Shown: positions 26,333 through 34,469 of the stretch, piece by piece
How the letters are laid out: the number at the start of each line of letters is the position of its first letter
Numbering within the stretch: the stretch's first letter is position 1
NCBI GenBank assembly: GCA_022760475.1
Contig: JALEFZ010000042.1
Location: 1 to 37,877, forward strand
Source: Bacteroidia bacterium
Lineage (GTDB): Bacteria; Bacteroidota; Bacteroidia; J057
Direction: 5' to 3'
Length of the DNA stretch: 37,877 nt
Position numbers and translations under genes: made by a program
Notes under the pieces: model-generated
Databases searched by the model: none
Told to the model about the DNA's origin: nothing
The model's input: only the letters and a program-made list of their open reading frames with translations

Positions 26333-28432
26333 ATGAAAATCAACCCGATCCTCATTATCCTATTTTCTACCATCCTTTTTTGGAGTTGCGGAGATGATGG
26401 TACTTCCGAAGGAAAGGAAAAGAAACTAAAGGGTTCAGTTGTTTCGGATGGATCTTACAAGGAGAAACATCGACCTCAACTCCACTTTTCTCCGCCTGAA
26501 AAGTGGATGAATGATCCTAATGGGATGGTTTATTATAAGGGTGAATATCATCTTTTTTACCAATACCATCCAGAATCCACTGTTTGGGGACCCATGCATT
26601 GGGGACATGCAGTAAGCAAAGACCTCGTTCACTGGGAGAACCTGCCCATTGCGCTATATCCTGATGAATTGGGGCTAATTTTCTCAGGTTCTGCTGTTAT
26701 TGATAAAAATAATAGCAGTGGCTTTAAGGATGGAGATGAAGATGTCATGGTGGCCATATTTACCCATCACAACATGGACATGGAAAAGGCTGGGGAAAGT
26801 GACCTCTTCCAAACCCAAAGCATTGCATATTCTAATGACAGGGGAAGAACCTGGACGAAATATGAAGGCAATCCCGTTATCAAAAATCCTGGAATCAGGG
26901 ATTTTAGAGACCCGAAAGTATTTTGGCATGAAGAAAGTCAAAAATGGGTCATGGTACTCGCTAGCCTGGATCGGGTAAGGATCTACACCTCTCCAGATCT
27001 AAAAGAATGGGAGCCTACCAGCGAATTTGGAGCTAACTGGGGGTCGCATGGCGGTGTATGGGAATGCCCAGATTTATTCCCCATGGATGTAAATGGCAAT
27101 CCCATGGATCAAAAGTGGATGATGATCGTGAGTATTGGGAGTGGAGGCCCCAATGGAGGTTCGGCTACACAGTACTTTATAGGGGATTTTGACGGGGAAA
27201 GGTTTACCCTGGACAAGGGGTTTGAAAATAGCCTGACTTCTGCGGGAGCATTTGTTCCTGTTGGGGAAGTTTTTGATGATTTTGAACGCTTGCTGTTCAA
27301 GACCTGGAAGCGAGAAGGGAATGCCTTCAAACTTGGTCCTGCCAAGGGAACCCTCAAAGGACAGCGGGATGTAACGGGCTTCACTGGTAAAAAACTAGTC
27401 AACTCCTTCAACAAGGGAGATGCACCCAAGGGTAAATTGATTTCAAAAGCATTTACCATTCAGAAAAACTTCATCAATTTCCAAATAGGTGGTGGAAACC
27501 ATCCTGGCAAGGAATGTATGAACCTCATCATTGCAGATACTATTGCGGCTACAGCTACAGGAGATGACAGTGAAAACCTGATATGGACACATTGGGATGT
27601 GAGCGAATTTGTAGGGCAGGAGGCTCGCTTGGAAATTGTAGATGACTGGTCTGAAGGATGGGGACACATCATGGTAGATCAAATCATGTTTGCAGATGAG
27701 GGGGCAAAATCTAAGGTCGAAAATGCAGTTTGGTTGGATTATGGCAAGGATAATTATGCAGGGGTTACCTGGTCCAATGTTCCTGCCAGTGATGGAAGGC
27801 GTCTCTTTATCGGTTGGATGTCCAACTGGCAATATGCCAATTTGGTACCGACAGAAAATTGGAGATCGTCTATGACCTTACCCAGAGAATTGGAGTTGGT
27901 CCGTTCGAAAGATGGACTCAGGGTGCTCACTCATCCGATTTATGAAATGAAAGAACTCCGTAAGGAGGATGCAGTAGAGATCAGCCCTAGAACCATTACT
28001 TCTGTCATCAATGCTCTTGCTGATATCAGGATGGATACTCCCTTGGTTGAGTTAATGCTGGATTTGAAGGTGGACGAAAACGCCCAGGGAGGAATTCTGG
28101 TCCATAATGACGACATGTCCGAAAAAATAGAAATAGGATATGATGACAAGGAAAAGGTCATCTATGTAGACAGGAGCCAAGCAGGAGAAGTGGATTTTTC
28201 TGATCGATTTGCCGCTGAAAAGCATACAGCTCCCTTTGATGCCAACAAGAAATCAATCAAGCTACATATATTGATTGATGTATCTTCGGTAGAAGTATTT
28301 GCTGCAGACGGGAAGGTGGTTTTGACAGAAATCTTTTTTCCCAACAAGGAATTTTCAAAAGTCAGCTTTTTCTCAAGAGAAGGGTCTTCAACTGTGAAAG
28401 GAGATGCCTGGATGCTAGATCCTATTTGGTAA
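26333..28432 (+). CDS. GH32 fructosidase lipoprotein with inserted beta-sandwich
   Basis: The product is 699 aa. Lipoprotein signal ends LFWSC (Cys19), followed by GDDG, which resembles a surface-export signal. All three GH32 catalytic motifs are canonical: WMNDPNG (nucleophile Asp61), FRDP (Asp193), WECPD (acid/base Glu244). The enzyme should release fructose from levan, inulin or their oligomers; the exact linkage cannot be read. Residues ~340-460 break the propeller with an extra domain (FINFQIGGGNHPGKECMNL, WTHWDVSEFVGQEARLEIVD, GWGHIMVDQIMF), a lectin-like sandwich that I recall from other GH32 enzymes. The propeller resumes at NAVWLDYGKDNYAGVTWSN, and the GH32 C-terminal domain ends with VSSVEVFAADG. 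It probably has its own promoter behind the terminator at 26047. Confidence 0.95.
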   Translation: MKINPILIILFSTILFWSCGDDGTSEGKEKKLKGSVVSDGSYKEKHRPQLHFSPPEKWMNDPNGMVYYKGEYHLFYQYHPESTVWGPMHWGHAVSKDLVHWENLPIALYPDELGLIFSGSAVIDKNNSSGFKDGDEDVMVAIFTHHNMDMEKAGESDLFQTQSIAYSNDRGRTWTKYEGNPVIKNPGIRDFRDPKVFWHEESQKWVMVLASLDRVRIYTSPDLKEWEPTSEFGANWGSHGGVWECPDLFPMDVNGNPMDQKWMMIVSIGSGGPNGGSATQYFIGDFDGERFTLDKGFENSLTSAGAFVPVGEVFDDFERLLFKTWKREGNAFKLGPAKGTLKGQRDVTGFTGKKLVNSFNKGDAPKGKLISKAFTIQKNFINFQIGGGNHPGKECMNLIIADTIAATATGDDSENLIWTHWDVSEFVGQEARLEIVDDWSEGWGHIMVDQIMFADEGAKSKVENAVWLDYGKDNYAGVTWSNVPASDGRRLFIGWMSNWQYANLVPTENWRSSMTLPRELELVRSKDGLRVLTHPIYEMKELRKEDAVEISPRTITSVINALADIRMDTPLVELMLDLKVDENAQGGILVHNDDMSEKIEIGYDDKEKVIYVDRSQAGEVDFSDRFAAEKHTAPFDANKKSIKLHILIDVSSVEVFAADGKVVLTEIFFPNKEFSKVSFFSREGSSTVKGDAWMLDPIW

Positions 28433-28876
28433 AGGCAAAATTAAATAGCTAAGGCTTTGCTGTGAGGGTTGTTGCGGACTAAACTAAATCTGCGGCAACC
28501 CTTTTATTTACAAATTAGAAAATTTGATATTTAGCATATATTAATTTTGATATAAATAATTTTTCGCAAAAAATAAATAATAGTTAGGGGTGCCAGAATC
28601 TTTAAAGATACCGTTGAAGGTGGGATAATTCCCGGTAATACGTTTATACAGTCTCTTCTTGTACACTTACTTCAAATATCAAATAATATTAAAAATATTT
28701 GTCATGTGAAACGGCTTCCCCCAGCCAACTAATTAAACCGTCTTTATGGATGGTTATGATTATATATTTCACATTTTAACCCACTACATCACCAACTCAT
28801 TTATTGTGCGTCAAGCTGCTGGGAAGCAGCCTGATCCCCTATTAATTATTACCTATATAACCCAAAAATTGTATCC
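28433..28876. other. Intergenic region of 444 bp before the TonB-like gene
   Basis: After the terminator at 28466-28508 the region is very AT-rich. A TAATTTTG (28542-28549) fits the -7 consensus TAnnTTTG, and a TTTG (28523-28526) lies 15 bp upstream of it, shorter than the usual 19-20. If this is the promoter, the mRNA leader is over 300 nt. A small hairpin GCTGCT-GGGA-AGCAGC (28815-28830) lies 46 bp ahead of the start codon. No ORF or known riboswitch was recognised. Confidence 0.4.
28466..28508 (+). terminator. Hairpin terminator after the GH32 lipoprotein gene
   Basis: GGGTTGTTGCGGA (28466-28478) pairs with TCTGCGGCAACCC (28489-28501) over 13 positions, three of them G-U, with a 10-nt loop. 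TTTTATTT follows. Confidence 0.85.
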
Positions 28877-30151
28877 ATGCAACTAGCTCCTAAACCATCG
28901 ACGGATAACCTTGATCTTTACATCCAATTAATGGAACAGCAAAACAAGCGTCAGAAAAAACGCGTGTTAAGGATTGGATTGATAATAGGGCTATTTGTTG
29001 CTGTGGCTGCTGCGGGGACTGTATTTTTTCTGAACAACTCCCCAAAGTCAGATTCCAAAGAGCAACTAACCTATTTGATGTTTCAGTCTGATTATCTTCC
29101 TCATCAGGAGATCATCAATTTTCTTAACAAAAGTTCTCACGGAGTAATTATTAAGAATGATGAGGGGTTGACAGCCGATACCCTTTTGGATATGACTTCT
29201 TACGAGCAATGGCTTAGGGATCAAAACAGAGACATGGAGTTTTCTGTAAATCAATTCACAGCCACAGAAACCGAAGAAGACAATTCAAATGAGCCGGAGA
29301 TCAACAGCTCACCTCTGGGTTTGGTAATTCGCGGACAGCTTGAGGCAGAGCGCCCATTGACATTTTCCATTTCTGGATTCCGTCCTGATTTTACCTATTA
29401 CCTTGACTTTGGTAATGGTCGTGCAGGAAGGGTTAATGAACGCTATACCTACAAGTATTCCGAAAGTGGAAACTTTGTAGTAAAGCTGACTGCAAAGGAT
29501 GGTGAAGGTAACGAAAGAATCATTCGTAGAAGGATTGCCATTCGTTTGGCTAGGCCCAAAGATGAAGTAATTGCTGACAACAAAGCTGAGCCTGAAAAGG
29601 CACCAACTCTCGTGATCACAGACCTGGGTGAAGATGAAGATGTCGCTACAAGTACTTCTTCTGATGTGTCTCCCATGGAAGACCTTGGTTTTGATGAGTT
29701 TGGACTCAATGAAGGCAGTGATTCTGACGAAATGAACGCCAAAGGTGCTTCTAGCCTCCGTGAAGCTGAAGAAGAAAAAGTTGATACAGTTGTGAAAGAG
29801 TCTCCAAAAGCTCCGACCAACCTCGACCTTTCTAATCACATTTTCATGGCCACTGAAGTCCCACCATCATTCCCTGGAGGAAACAGAGCCCTGAGAAGAT
29901 TCCTTGGAAAGAACCTGGATTATCCAGTCAAAGCCCTTGAAGAGAAAGTAGAAGGAAAGGTTGTTGTTCAGTTTGTAGTAAGAGCTGACGGAAGCATCAC
30001 TTCTCCTCGTATCCTTCAATCACTAGGCTATGGCTGTGATGAAGAAGTACTACAAATTGTAAGTGAAATGCCAAAGTGGACACCTGGATTGATGGCAGGT
30101 AAACCTGTGAATTCATCCTACTCACTTCCTGTAGTATTCGATTTGAGGTAA
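28877..30151 (+). CDS. TonB-family energy transducer with PKD-like domain
   Basis: The product is 424 aa. A cytoplasmic N-terminus with basic KRQKKRVLR is followed by one membrane helix (~32-52, IGLIIGLFVAVAAAGTVFF). Residues ~145-225 read as a PKD/Ig-like domain: FSISGFRPDFTYYLDFGNGR, YTYKYSESGNFVVKLTAKDG. A long acidic low-complexity linker (~235-315) follows instead of the usual Pro-rich one. Residues ~325-424 are a TonB C-terminal domain: PPSFPGGNRALRRFL, LDYPVKALEEKVEGKVVVQF, VVRADGSI, LGYGCDEEVLQIV, MPKWTPGLMAGKPV, SLPVVFDL. It would couple the proton motive force (with ExbBD from elsewhere) to SusC-type transporters. Its place beside the locus suggests the SusC at 14453 as partner, which is inference. 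Confidence 0.88.
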   Translation: MQLAPKPSTDNLDLYIQLMEQQNKRQKKRVLRIGLIIGLFVAVAAAGTVFFLNNSPKSDSKEQLTYLMFQSDYLPHQEIINFLNKSSHGVIIKNDEGLTADTLLDMTSYEQWLRDQNRDMEFSVNQFTATETEEDNSNEPEINSSPLGLVIRGQLEAERPLTFSISGFRPDFTYYLDFGNGRAGRVNERYTYKYSESGNFVVKLTAKDGEGNERIIRRRIAIRLARPKDEVIADNKAEPEKAPTLVITDLGEDEDVATSTSSDVSPMEDLGFDEFGLNEGSDSDEMNAKGASSLREAEEEKVDTVVKESPKAPTNLDLSNHIFMATEVPPSFPGGNRALRRFLGKNLDYPVKALEEKVEGKVVVQFVVRADGSITSPRILQSLGYGCDEEVLQIVSEMPKWTPGLMAGKPVNSSYSLPVVFDLR

Positions 30152-30174
30152 AGAATTATTCCCATTCACCGACT

Positions 30175-30207
30175 GGTCCTGCATTCTTATGCAGGGCCTT
30201 TTTTTTT
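30175..30207 (+). terminator. Hairpin terminator after the TonB-like gene
   Basis: A 10-bp stem with one G-U pair, GGTCCTGCAT (30175-30184) with ATGCAGGGCC (30189-30198), has the tetraloop TCTT and a run of nine T. Confidence 0.92.
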
Positions 30208-30211
30208 GCTG

Positions 30212-30231
30212 AAATTGCATGTAGGCAATTT
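30212..30231. promoter_or_regulatory. Inverted repeat upstream of the glycosidase gene
   Basis: AAATTGC (30212-30218) and GCAATTT (30225-30231) form a perfect 7-bp inverted repeat with a 6-bp spacer. AAATTGCA recurs at about 30274. The repeat could be an operator for the gene starting at 30330; nothing else supports this. Confidence 0.25.
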
Positions 30232-30329
30232 GTCTCCCTTCCTTGCTATGTAAAAAGCCTGGCTAATGTCTAAATTGCAGGTAAATGGCTTCTATTGATT
30301 AAATTGAAGCACTTATTCAATTAGATTTC

Positions 30330-32717
30330 ATGAAATACCTTCAGTTGACAATCCTGGCATTCGTTGTTTTAGCCTGTTCACAACAAAATGAAGTAAGCAT
30401 TTCCTCAGTTATGGATGGAGTATCCAGTCTCGAGGGCAAAGAAAAATACTTGAACAGTCCATTTGTAACAGCTGGAGACAGGACATACATGGTGGGACAT
30501 CAGGATGGGAGCTTTCCCGATCACGGTTGGCATGTCAAAGGAGAAATGGGAGGCATCTGGCTGCATCCTATCAAGTTGATGGATGGCTTTATGCTCTCGT
30601 ATTTCAAAGATGGGGAGGAGCATTGCTTAAATAATGCCAAACAGTTCTTCAATTATCCTTTTGCCAACCTTCATAGGTTCCAATCAAAATTTTCAGGACT
30701 GAATATAGAGCGATTCCAATACATTCCGGACGGAGCTGAGGGGGTGGTTGTGGAATATCGATTTATAAATAAGGGAAAAGAGGCCATAAAACTTCCTCTC
30801 AGGTTTGTAGCAATGGTAGATTTAAGGCCTGTTTGGCTTGGAGAAAGAACTGGAATGGAAGATGAAGGCGATTTTGTTGAATTCCATACAGAAAAAGGAT
30901 ATTTCACAGGAAGAGACAGCAAGAATCCCTGGTTTGTAAGCTGGAAAAGTTCCCTGAAGGTGGATAGTACTTCTTTTAAGAAAGGGGAGTGTAGTTTTCA
31001 AAGAAAGGGCAAGGGACTGGATGCAAGCCAATTTATGAGCCTCAAGCTGGAAGCTGGAGAAACGAGTAGCCTAAAGATTTTTATTGCTGGTTCTTATAAG
31101 AGTGAAACAGCAGCAACAACAGAGATGGAAAGGCTTGAAAAAGAGCATTTGGCTTTGTTGGAGATGAAAAAATCAAGGTTCCAGGAGCTAAAATCATTCT
31201 CAGAAATCAACATTCCGGACAAAGAACTCGAGCAGATGTATGATTGGACACGCTACAATACTGATTGGCTGATCAGAGATGTGCCCGAGTTTGGCCGAGC
31301 CTTATCTGCGGGGATGGCTGATTATCCCTGGTGGTTTGGCTGCGACAATACTTACTCTCTCCAGGGAGTTTTGGCTACTGGAAGGCCTGAACTGGCCATT
31401 TCAAGCCTGAAGTTGTTGAGGGATTTCTCTGAGATCACCAATGGAAATGGAAGGGTTGTACACGAAGTATCCACCAATGGGGCTGTCTTCAATCCAGGCA
31501 ACATCAACGAAACACCACATTTTACTTCCATGATCCGAACACTCTATGACTGGACAGGAGATAAAAAGCTGGTGGAGGAATTTTACCCATTTCTTAAAAA
31601 GGGAATGGACTGGCTCATGAAGACCTATGACAAGGACAATAACAGCTTTCCTGATGGTTTTGGGATGATGGAAATTCATGGCCTCAATAGCGAGATGATA
31701 GATGTAGCTGTGTATACCCAGCAGGCCTTTGAAGACTTGGGTGATTTGGCAAGTATTCTCAAAAAGGGACCTGAAGCCAAATATTACAGAAGTATTGCAT
31801 CCAAAATGAAGAGTAAGATCAATGAGGAGTTTTGGGTCGATGAATTTTCTTCTTATGCGGACTTCATTGGTACGACTTCTCAGGCAAGGCATTTGATTGA
31901 TGATGCCATTGTGCGGGCTGATACCCTGGATAAGCCCTGGGCTGTGAAGGAATTGAAAGCCACCAAAAATAAAATTTCATCTTATCCTGCAGAAAAAAAG
32001 CAAGGCTTTGTGCTCCATCATAATTGGGTCGTAAATACCCCCATGGAGATGGGGATAGCCGATTCTGCCAAAGCGATTGCAGCGCTTGAGACTGCCAGCA
32101 AGTTTGTCAACTATTTCGGTGCCTTTGTTACGGGTATAGACCGCGATGAATCTGCAGGGGATGATGAGGGTTCCTTCGCCAAGGGGAAAAAGATCTTTTC
32201 ATATACAGGTGCTGTCATGACACTTCCTACGGGTGTTTTGGCGATTTCAGAAAACAACTATGGCAGACCTGACAAGGCACTGGCTTACCTGAAAAGGCTC
32301 AACCGATCTTTCAGCTATGCTTTGCCTGGTTCGATGTATGAGGTCTCTCCTGATTTTGGTATGATGAGTCAAGCATGGAATATTTATGCCATCAATTATC
32401 CCATTGTTACCCAATTCTTTGGAATAAAGCCCCAGGCAGGTTCCAAGTTCATTACATTGGAGCCTCAAATGCCTTCTAGCTGGAACGAAGCCAGTATTTC
32501 CAAGGTGAAAATCGGGGACAACGAGCTCAGCTATTCCTTCAAAAGGGAAGGAGAAAAAATTACTTTAAACCTTGAACAGAAAATCGAGGATTGGCAAATT
32601 TGGTTGCCTAGAAGTAAATACAAAAAGATCACTGTCAACGGTAAGGAATTGGGAAATAAGGGAGAGTACCGAGTCCCGGTTTCAGGAGCTAAACTTGAAA
32701 TTGTCCTTGAAGAATAA
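30330..32717 (+). CDS. Debranching-enzyme-like six-hairpin glycosidase lipoprotein
   Basis: The product is 795 aa. Signal MKYLQLTILAFVVLAC with a perfect lipobox (Cys16). The first ~285 residues are beta-rich (FRFVAMVDLRPVW, FVSWKSSL), as in the N-terminal sandwich of glycogen-debranching and GH15/GH63-type enzymes. From ~300 an (alpha/alpha)6 barrel begins: YDWTRYNTDWLIRD, ADYPWWFGCDNTYSLQGVLA (family YPWF-GRDT), PHFTSMIRTLYDWTG, DGFGMMEIHGLNSEMIDVAV, VSPDFGMMSQAWNIYAI and FFGIKPQAG, then a C-terminal beta-domain. I read it as an alpha-glycosidase-like hydrolase with unknown substrate. It lies outside the core fructan genes, behind a terminator, so it may act on another glycan or a glucosyl-fructan end. 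Catalytic acids cannot be assigned safely. Confidence 0.78.
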   Translation: MKYLQLTILAFVVLACSQQNEVSISSVMDGVSSLEGKEKYLNSPFVTAGDRTYMVGHQDGSFPDHGWHVKGEMGGIWLHPIKLMDGFMLSYFKDGEEHCLNNAKQFFNYPFANLHRFQSKFSGLNIERFQYIPDGAEGVVVEYRFINKGKEAIKLPLRFVAMVDLRPVWLGERTGMEDEGDFVEFHTEKGYFTGRDSKNPWFVSWKSSLKVDSTSFKKGECSFQRKGKGLDASQFMSLKLEAGETSSLKIFIAGSYKSETAATTEMERLEKEHLALLEMKKSRFQELKSFSEINIPDKELEQMYDWTRYNTDWLIRDVPEFGRALSAGMADYPWWFGCDNTYSLQGVLATGRPELAISSLKLLRDFSEITNGNGRVVHEVSTNGAVFNPGNINETPHFTSMIRTLYDWTGDKKLVEEFYPFLKKGMDWLMKTYDKDNNSFPDGFGMMEIHGLNSEMIDVAVYTQQAFEDLGDLASILKKGPEAKYYRSIASKMKSKINEEFWVDEFSSYADFIGTTSQARHLIDDAIVRADTLDKPWAVKELKATKNKISSYPAEKKQGFVLHHNWVVNTPMEMGIADSAKAIAALETASKFVNYFGAFVTGIDRDESAGDDEGSFAKGKKIFSYTGAVMTLPTGVLAISENNYGRPDKALAYLKRLNRSFSYALPGSMYEVSPDFGMMSQAWNIYAINYPIVTQFFGIKPQAGSKFITLEPQMPSSWNEASISKVKIGDNELSYSFKREGEKITLNLEQKIEDWQIWLPRSKYKKITVNGKELGNKGEYRVPVSGAKLEIVLEE

Positions 32718-32724
32718 ATGTTGG

Positions 32725-33117
32725 CTAGGGCTTTGTATTTCCCTTTAGGAAGAAGTTGATCATTTGATTGAGCTTTTCCATTTCGACTGGCTTGAATGCA
32801 AAAGCGCCTTTGCCATAGCTTGTTTCCCAGGCTGGAAGTGGAGAAAGTGGGTTTGTCCATACAAGGATAAAAGCATCCTTATATAGTTGGCGGAGAGATT
32901 GTATTTCCAAGTTTAAATCCAGGCTCTCGTCCCTGCTATCCAGGTTGACAAAAATGAATTCGGGCTTAGGGTGCTGCTTCTTAATGGTTGAAAGAGAACC
33001 CTTTAGAAACCTGGAAATCACAATTTGGGTCTGGAAATGTTGATAATTTGAGCTCAACATTCCTGAAATCAAATCGGCATCTGTTTTTAAATTTTCAAGG
33101 ATTAATACCTTTTCCAT
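32725..33117 (-). CDS. Stand-alone pseudo-receiver protein
   Basis: The product is 130 aa with the length and strand-helix order of a CheY-like receiver. VLILENL opens strand 1; the usual acidic pair (D-D/E) reads Glu8-Asn9. EFIFVNLD ends strand 3, and alignment to D-hhhh-D puts Asn58 where the phospho-acceptor Asp should be; Asp60 is nearby. The switch Thr (Thr88 in ILVWTN) and the conserved Lys109-Pro110 (FAFKP) are kept. Phosphorylation is therefore doubtful and a phospho-independent role likely. No output domain or kinase gene is beside it. Its stop is 7 bp from the stop of the convergent glycosidase gene, with no terminator between. Confidence 0.7.
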   Translation of the reverse strand: MEKVLILENLKTDADLISGMLSSNYQHFQTQIVISRFLKGSLSTIKKQHPKPEFIFVNLDSRDESLDLNLEIQSLRQLYKDAFILVWTNPLSPLPAWETSYGKGAFAFKPVEMEKLNQMINFFLKGNTKP

Positions 33118-33215
33118 AGTTCTTCCCCTTTTGGCATTATTTTGAAGTAGCCCTAGGGAAAAGTCACTTTTGGTATTATCTTTTTTTTGAAATAAAAACT
33201 AAAAAATTGACTGCT

Positions 33216-34382
33216 ATGAATTGGATACTGAGCCTTCTTGCTAGGATACCTATTGTCCTTCTAATTGCTATTACCCTATTTCTTTTTTCCTGTGATAGAA
33301 ATGAGGTTCCTGTTGATCAACCACCAAGTCCTCCTGTAGATACCACTTCCCAACAGGTGGAATTTATCAAAGGGGCTGATCTTTCTTATGTGAATGAAAT
33401 GCTCGATTGTGGGGCTGTATACAAAAATGGGTCAGGGCTGGAAAAAGATCCCTATGAAATATTCTCCCTAGCAGGCTGTCAATGGGTCAGGTTGAGGTTG
33501 TGGCACAATCCTGATTGGACATCCTATTCCAATTTCACAGATGTGAAAAAGGCCATTAAAAAATCGAGAGACCAGGGCATGAAGGTATTGCTTGATTTTC
33601 ATTATTCCGATGATTGGGCAGATCCTTCCAAGCAGTTTGTGCCAAAGGCCTGGGAGGGAGTGGTGAATAACAATACGCATTTAGGTGATTCTATATACAA
33701 CTATACCTACAAAACATTAAAGGTATTGGAAAATGAAGGTCTTTTACCTGAAATGCTACAATTGGGAAATGAAATCAATATAGAAATGCTACAGGACCCC
33801 ACTAAAACCTATGAAAAAATCAATTGGAGCCGGAATTCATTTATAATTAACAAATCCATTGAGGCTGTGGAACAGGTGAGGGAAGAAAGTGGGGAGTCAT
33901 TGGAGATCGCCTTACATATTGCTCAACCTGAAAATGCCTTATGGTGGTTCAGTGAGGCAAAGACTGCGGGTATTGAGGACTTTGAATGGATAGCTATTTC
34001 CTACTATCCTGCCTGGTCTTCCTATGAGTTAAATGATATTTCTGAGGCCATTATGGACTTAAAAGAAAGCTATAAAAAGGAAGTAATGATCGTCGAAACA
34101 GCTTATCCATTTACCTTGGAAAATCAGGATGCTGCCAACAACATTTTGGGGCTGGATGCCTTACTTGATGAATATCCAGCTAGCATTGAGGGGCAGTTGG
34201 CTTATCTAAAGGATTTGGAAGAGGAGGTAATAAAAGGGGGAGGGGCAGGACTTTTTTATTGGGAGCCTGCTTGGGTCTCAACTTCTTGTAGTACTCGTTG
34301 GGGGGAAGGATCTCATTGGGACAATGCCGTATTTTTTGATTCTAATGGGGAGGCTCACAAAGCCATGGAGTTCTTTAAATGA
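33216..34382 (+). CDS. GH53 endo-beta-1,4-galactanase lipoprotein
   Basis: The product is 388 aa. It cleaves beta-1,4-galactan side chains of pectin or arabinogalactan I. The ATG at 33216 is preferred over an in-frame TTG 9 bases upstream. Lipobox LFSC (Cys26), followed by a Pro-rich linker to about residue 45. The GH53 TIM barrel has all landmarks: KGADLSYVNEM, VRLRLWHNP, LLDFHYSDDWADPSKQ with PKAW, QLGNEINIEML (acid/base Glu186), ISYYPAW, MIVETAYP (nucleophile Glu294), GLFYWEPAWV and the GEGSHWDNAVFF region near the end. No other galactan genes are visible, so it may be scavenged by a distant locus or extend the substrate range of this one. It has its own leader (33118-33215) and terminator. 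Confidence 0.95.
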   Translation: MNWILSLLARIPIVLLIAITLFLFSCDRNEVPVDQPPSPPVDTTSQQVEFIKGADLSYVNEMLDCGAVYKNGSGLEKDPYEIFSLAGCQWVRLRLWHNPDWTSYSNFTDVKKAIKKSRDQGMKVLLDFHYSDDWADPSKQFVPKAWEGVVNNNTHLGDSIYNYTYKTLKVLENEGLLPEMLQLGNEINIEMLQDPTKTYEKINWSRNSFIINKSIEAVEQVREESGESLEIALHIAQPENALWWFSEAKTAGIEDFEWIAISYYPAWSSYELNDISEAIMDLKESYKKEVMIVETAYPFTLENQDAANNILGLDALLDEYPASIEGQLAYLKDLEEEVIKGGGAGLFYWEPAWVSTSCSTRWGEGSHWDNAVFFDSNGEAHKAMEFFK

Positions 34383-34405
34383 GGTTAGTATTTACCAATG
34401 ACATA

Positions 34406-34445
34406 AAATAAAACGGGTACCTGCATGCAGGTACCCGTTTTATTT
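34406..34445. terminator. Perfect 40-bp palindrome, bidirectional terminator
   Basis: The perfect inverted repeat AAATAAAACGGGTACCTGCA (34406-34425) and its exact complement (34426-34445) has no spacer; the RNA would fold with a small loop around GCATGC. The A-run and T-run at the ends give a terminator in both directions for the two convergent genes that stop at 34382 and 34470. Confidence 0.92.
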
Positions 34446-34469
34446 AAGATTGAATTAAAGGCTAAGCCC

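Noticed and set aside
28600..28876. Riboswitch in the long leader of the TonB-like gene
   Set aside because: Only a short 6-bp hairpin and AT-rich sequence were seen; no known aptamer pattern was recognised.
29309..29839. 176-aa antisense ORF opposite the TonB-like gene
   Set aside because: It is a shadow of a gene with clear TonB motifs; its translation has no domain-like pattern and is rich in Phe, Ser and Cys as antisense frames often are.
31401..31892. 163-aa antisense ORF opposite the glycosidase gene
   Set aside because: It lies entirely within a well-supported coding region and shows no motif.
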